Origin: Saccoglossus kowalevskii
Taxonomy: Eukaryota > Hemichordata > Enteropneusta > Harrimaniidae
Assembly (NCBI RefSeq): GCF_000003605.2
Contig: NW_003148770.1
Span: forward strand, 81,228 to 103,102
Direction of reading: 5' to 3'
Length of the DNA stretch: 21,875 nt
Below, piece by piece: positions 20,260 through 21,875 of this stretch. The first letter of the stretch is position 1. Each line of letters starts with the position of its first letter. The notes below the pieces were generated by a model. The model saw nothing but the letters and a program-made list of their open reading frames with translations. It made no database searches and was not told the DNA's origin. Position numbers and translations under genes: made by a program.

Positions 20260-20560
20260 AGTGTTAAAGTATAGTGGCCGTCGCACCGCGTCCTGTTCGA
20301 TATGGGACTCATAGCGACGTATACAGCGACGACCGCCGCCCTTTAAAGCGAGAGGATCGACACCTGCGCACGCGCGTGAATCGAGTCCCAATCGACGATA
20401 ACAACACACGCTAAAACGTAGAGGCTCATGGGTAGACGCTTGTTTGTAAACAATGACAAGCTATGGCCATCTGACGCATGCGCATGTGATGACTCCCCTG
20501 CTTTAAAATACAGAAAGCCTGTTTATAAAACACAACAGAAGAGTTATTGCTGTCAGTGTT
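20260..20560 (+). promoter_or_regulatory. Candidate CpG-rich promoter with NRF1-like sites
   Basis: Positions 20281-20400 are about 58% G+C by hand count and, with the next 60 bases, hold more than 20 CpG dinucleotides, against a window near one third G+C. TGCGCACGCGCG (20365-20376) fits the NRF1 consensus YGCGCAYGCGCR at all 12 positions. GACGCATGCGCA (20473-20484) fits at 10. NRF1 sites are a classic part of CpG-rich promoters in animals. A TATA/Inr pair lies 40-70 bp further on. No coding exon is visible downstream in the window, so a 5' non-coding exon or a non-coding transcript would have to be assumed. An 87-codon minus frame across this stretch has no recognised domain. Confidence 0.45.
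20524..20557 (+). promoter_or_regulatory. TATA box and initiator with canonical spacing
   Basis: TATAAAA (20524-20530) is followed by TCAGTG (20553-20558), matching the animal initiator TCAGT, with the A at 20555. The distance of 31 bp from the first T of TATA to this A is the usual one. It points to plus-strand transcription starting near 20555. No DPE is evident about 28 bp downstream. Either motif alone is common by chance; the spacing and the upstream CpG-rich sequence raise the value. Confidence 0.4.
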
Positions 20561-21875
20561 AAATAACAGGGATTGACACGAGTTTATTCACAACGAACTT
20601 CTACTTTATCTGCTCTGCTCTTTAATCTAACTAGGTTTCCAAGGGAATCCTGACCAATGCTTGTTTAATCATTATAAATTTGTCATACAATCAGTATTAG
20701 GATGATCGGGTATTCTATCTCCTGACACTGAAATATGCAGGTTTACTGGATTTCTTGACATTTCAGGTGTCTTTTCTGCTTGGCGTTTTTCCCGTGCGCG
20801 TACGCACGAAACTGAACTTGTTGTTTTTTATTGTCGTTCAGATCACGGTTTCTAACATGGACCTCCTCGAAACAACGTCCCAATAATTACTGAAAGACAC
20901 GTGGATTCAAATTATTTCATGCTGCCAATCTTGCTTGCATCGGTTTGACGGTTTGATGTACAGGCCCCACAGATGTAGAGTTCGCTATTTATTAATTTAT
21001 TAAATTACATAATTACAGATCGTTCCTTCCCTGCCGGGACTGCCCGTTATTCTGTTTGACGTGAAAATATTTTTCATCTATGTACATTTCAGGGTCATTA
21101 AAAGTTTTAAATGTCATGAGCATATTATTGCATGGTTACGTGCACATTTGACATAATGTGTCTAGTGGGATAAACAATAATGTCGTTATGTTGTGGAAAT
21201 AAAATCAAGCTATTAGTACATTTCCAACACGTGGATTTCGGGTTACAATCAATATATATATTTGTTATATATGCCAATTGTTTAATCCAAGCATGACTGG
21301 CAAAATCCGAAGTCTGAAATACATATTTTAATTAGCTTTTCACATTTTTCACAATGTAACCCCCCCGATTTATGTGTTATTTGGGATAACAGTATGTGTC
21401 GTGCTTCACAATTTTCTACTGATCCTACCGCGTGACCGATTTAAACAAAATGGCGACTACTCGATCCCTAGTCATGTTAGTCCATGCAATTGCACAATAT
21501 TTCGGCAAGATTTGATCATTTTTATGGTTATATTTAAACACGGATATTGGCGCTTTAATAAAAGCGTATGATGTTTTTTTCTATATATATCAGAACCCAG
21601 TCAGATAATGAACATTGAAAGAAACAACATGGCTTCAACGTGACTTTATTTTGAACTAAATCTTTGAAGCAAACAATACGTTTGACGTGAATACCTAGTT
21701 TGAATTCAATTGTACCAGGCATGCCTAGGGAATTGTTCATATGTTTGACAAAATGCTTGCCATTAAAGTACAACTCACCATAATCATCAAAACAACTGTA
21801 AGTTTATACACATCATTATATTTTGTTTTTGTAACTAATTTAAATAGAACACGTGGATGTATATCCAAATATCCA
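20561..21875. other. Intergenic or possible non-coding transcript region
   Basis: No frame exceeds 72 codons, and none has a domain that I recognise. A near-palindrome CGTGCGCGTACGCACG (20793-20808), a YY1-like AAAATGGCG (21447-21455) and a C7 run (21360-21366) are visible. ACACGTGGAT occurs three times in the same orientation (20897-20906, 21227-21236, 21849-21858). A pyrimidine tract ending TAACTAG (20627-20633) looks like a splice acceptor but cannot be confirmed. Confidence 0.5.

Larger units (their letters stand above)
18080..20260. other. AT-rich intergenic sequence, no gene seen
   Basis: No frame exceeds 70 codons. The stretch contains a 12-bp palindrome GAAACATGTTTC (18412-18423), an AT repeat at 19968-19980, a CAA repeat at 19604-19622, and a hairpin at 19213-19256. 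The part 19000-19440 is a little less AT-rich, with an inverted CCAAT box beside a CCAAT-like word (TATTGGTCAATC, 19093-19104) and a CACGTG at 19110-19115. There is no gene start that I can support. Confidence 0.55.

Noticed and set aside
20146..20409. 87-codon minus-strand open frame, Arg-rich
   Set aside because: It coincides with the CpG-rich block, where low A/T content lowers stop frequency; no domain or splice context.
21374..21571. 65-codon plus frame downstream of the promoter candidate
   Set aside because: It starts over 800 bp after the predicted start, no domain is recognised, and there is no splice or conservation evidence.

Overview
This window looks like non-coding DNA from a eukaryotic, probably marine-invertebrate, genome. 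By eye it is AT-rich, with roughly one third G+C. It has no operon-like gene packing and no open frame longer than 145 codons. It carries microsatellites, dispersed and tandem repeats, and the eroded remains of a retrotransposon. I cannot name the species. The tyrosine-recombinase-type retrotransposon relic and the diverged ~145-bp tandem repeats would fit a mollusc, hemichordate or similar genome, but that is inference. I found no intact protein-coding gene, no convincing exon, and no rRNA, tRNA or CRISPR array.

Layout. 1-1550: AT-rich intergenic sequence. 1564-1608: two perfect CRE palindromes (TGACGTCA) 37 bp apart. 1694-2115: copy A of a dispersed hairpin-bearing repeat; copy B, same orientation, lies at 15583-15908. 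2116-4420: intergenic, with a short conserved motif plus hairpin at 3202-3270. 4427-6335: a plus-strand relic of a DIRS/Ngaro-like retrotransposon. Reverse transcriptase, RNase H and the post-RNase H conserved block can be recognised in broken frames, but no tyrosine recombinase or terminal repeats are visible. 6340-8440: AT-rich intergenic with two G9 runs. 8445-9122: a ~390-bp tandem duplication in which only the first copy carries a (TTTA)n array. 9123-12250: AT-rich intergenic. 12260-12803: three related palindromes around TCGGCACGTGCCGA. 12804-15582: intergenic. 15910-17490: intergenic with a cluster of perfect octamers (ATTTGCAT). 17496-18080: GT-rich microsatellite followed by about 3.5 diverged ~145-bp tandem units. 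18080-20260: AT-rich intergenic. 20260-20560: the only CpG-rich stretch, with two NRF1-like sites and a TATA box 31 bp upstream of an Inr, a candidate plus-strand promoter. 20561-21875: intergenic, with repeated ACACGTGGAT boxes.

Nothing here forms a pathway or gene system. The most substantive items are the retrotransposon relic, the pair of hairpin repeats and the candidate CpG-rich promoter. Motif-enrichment statements come from counting by eye against a simple base-composition expectation, not from a run computation.
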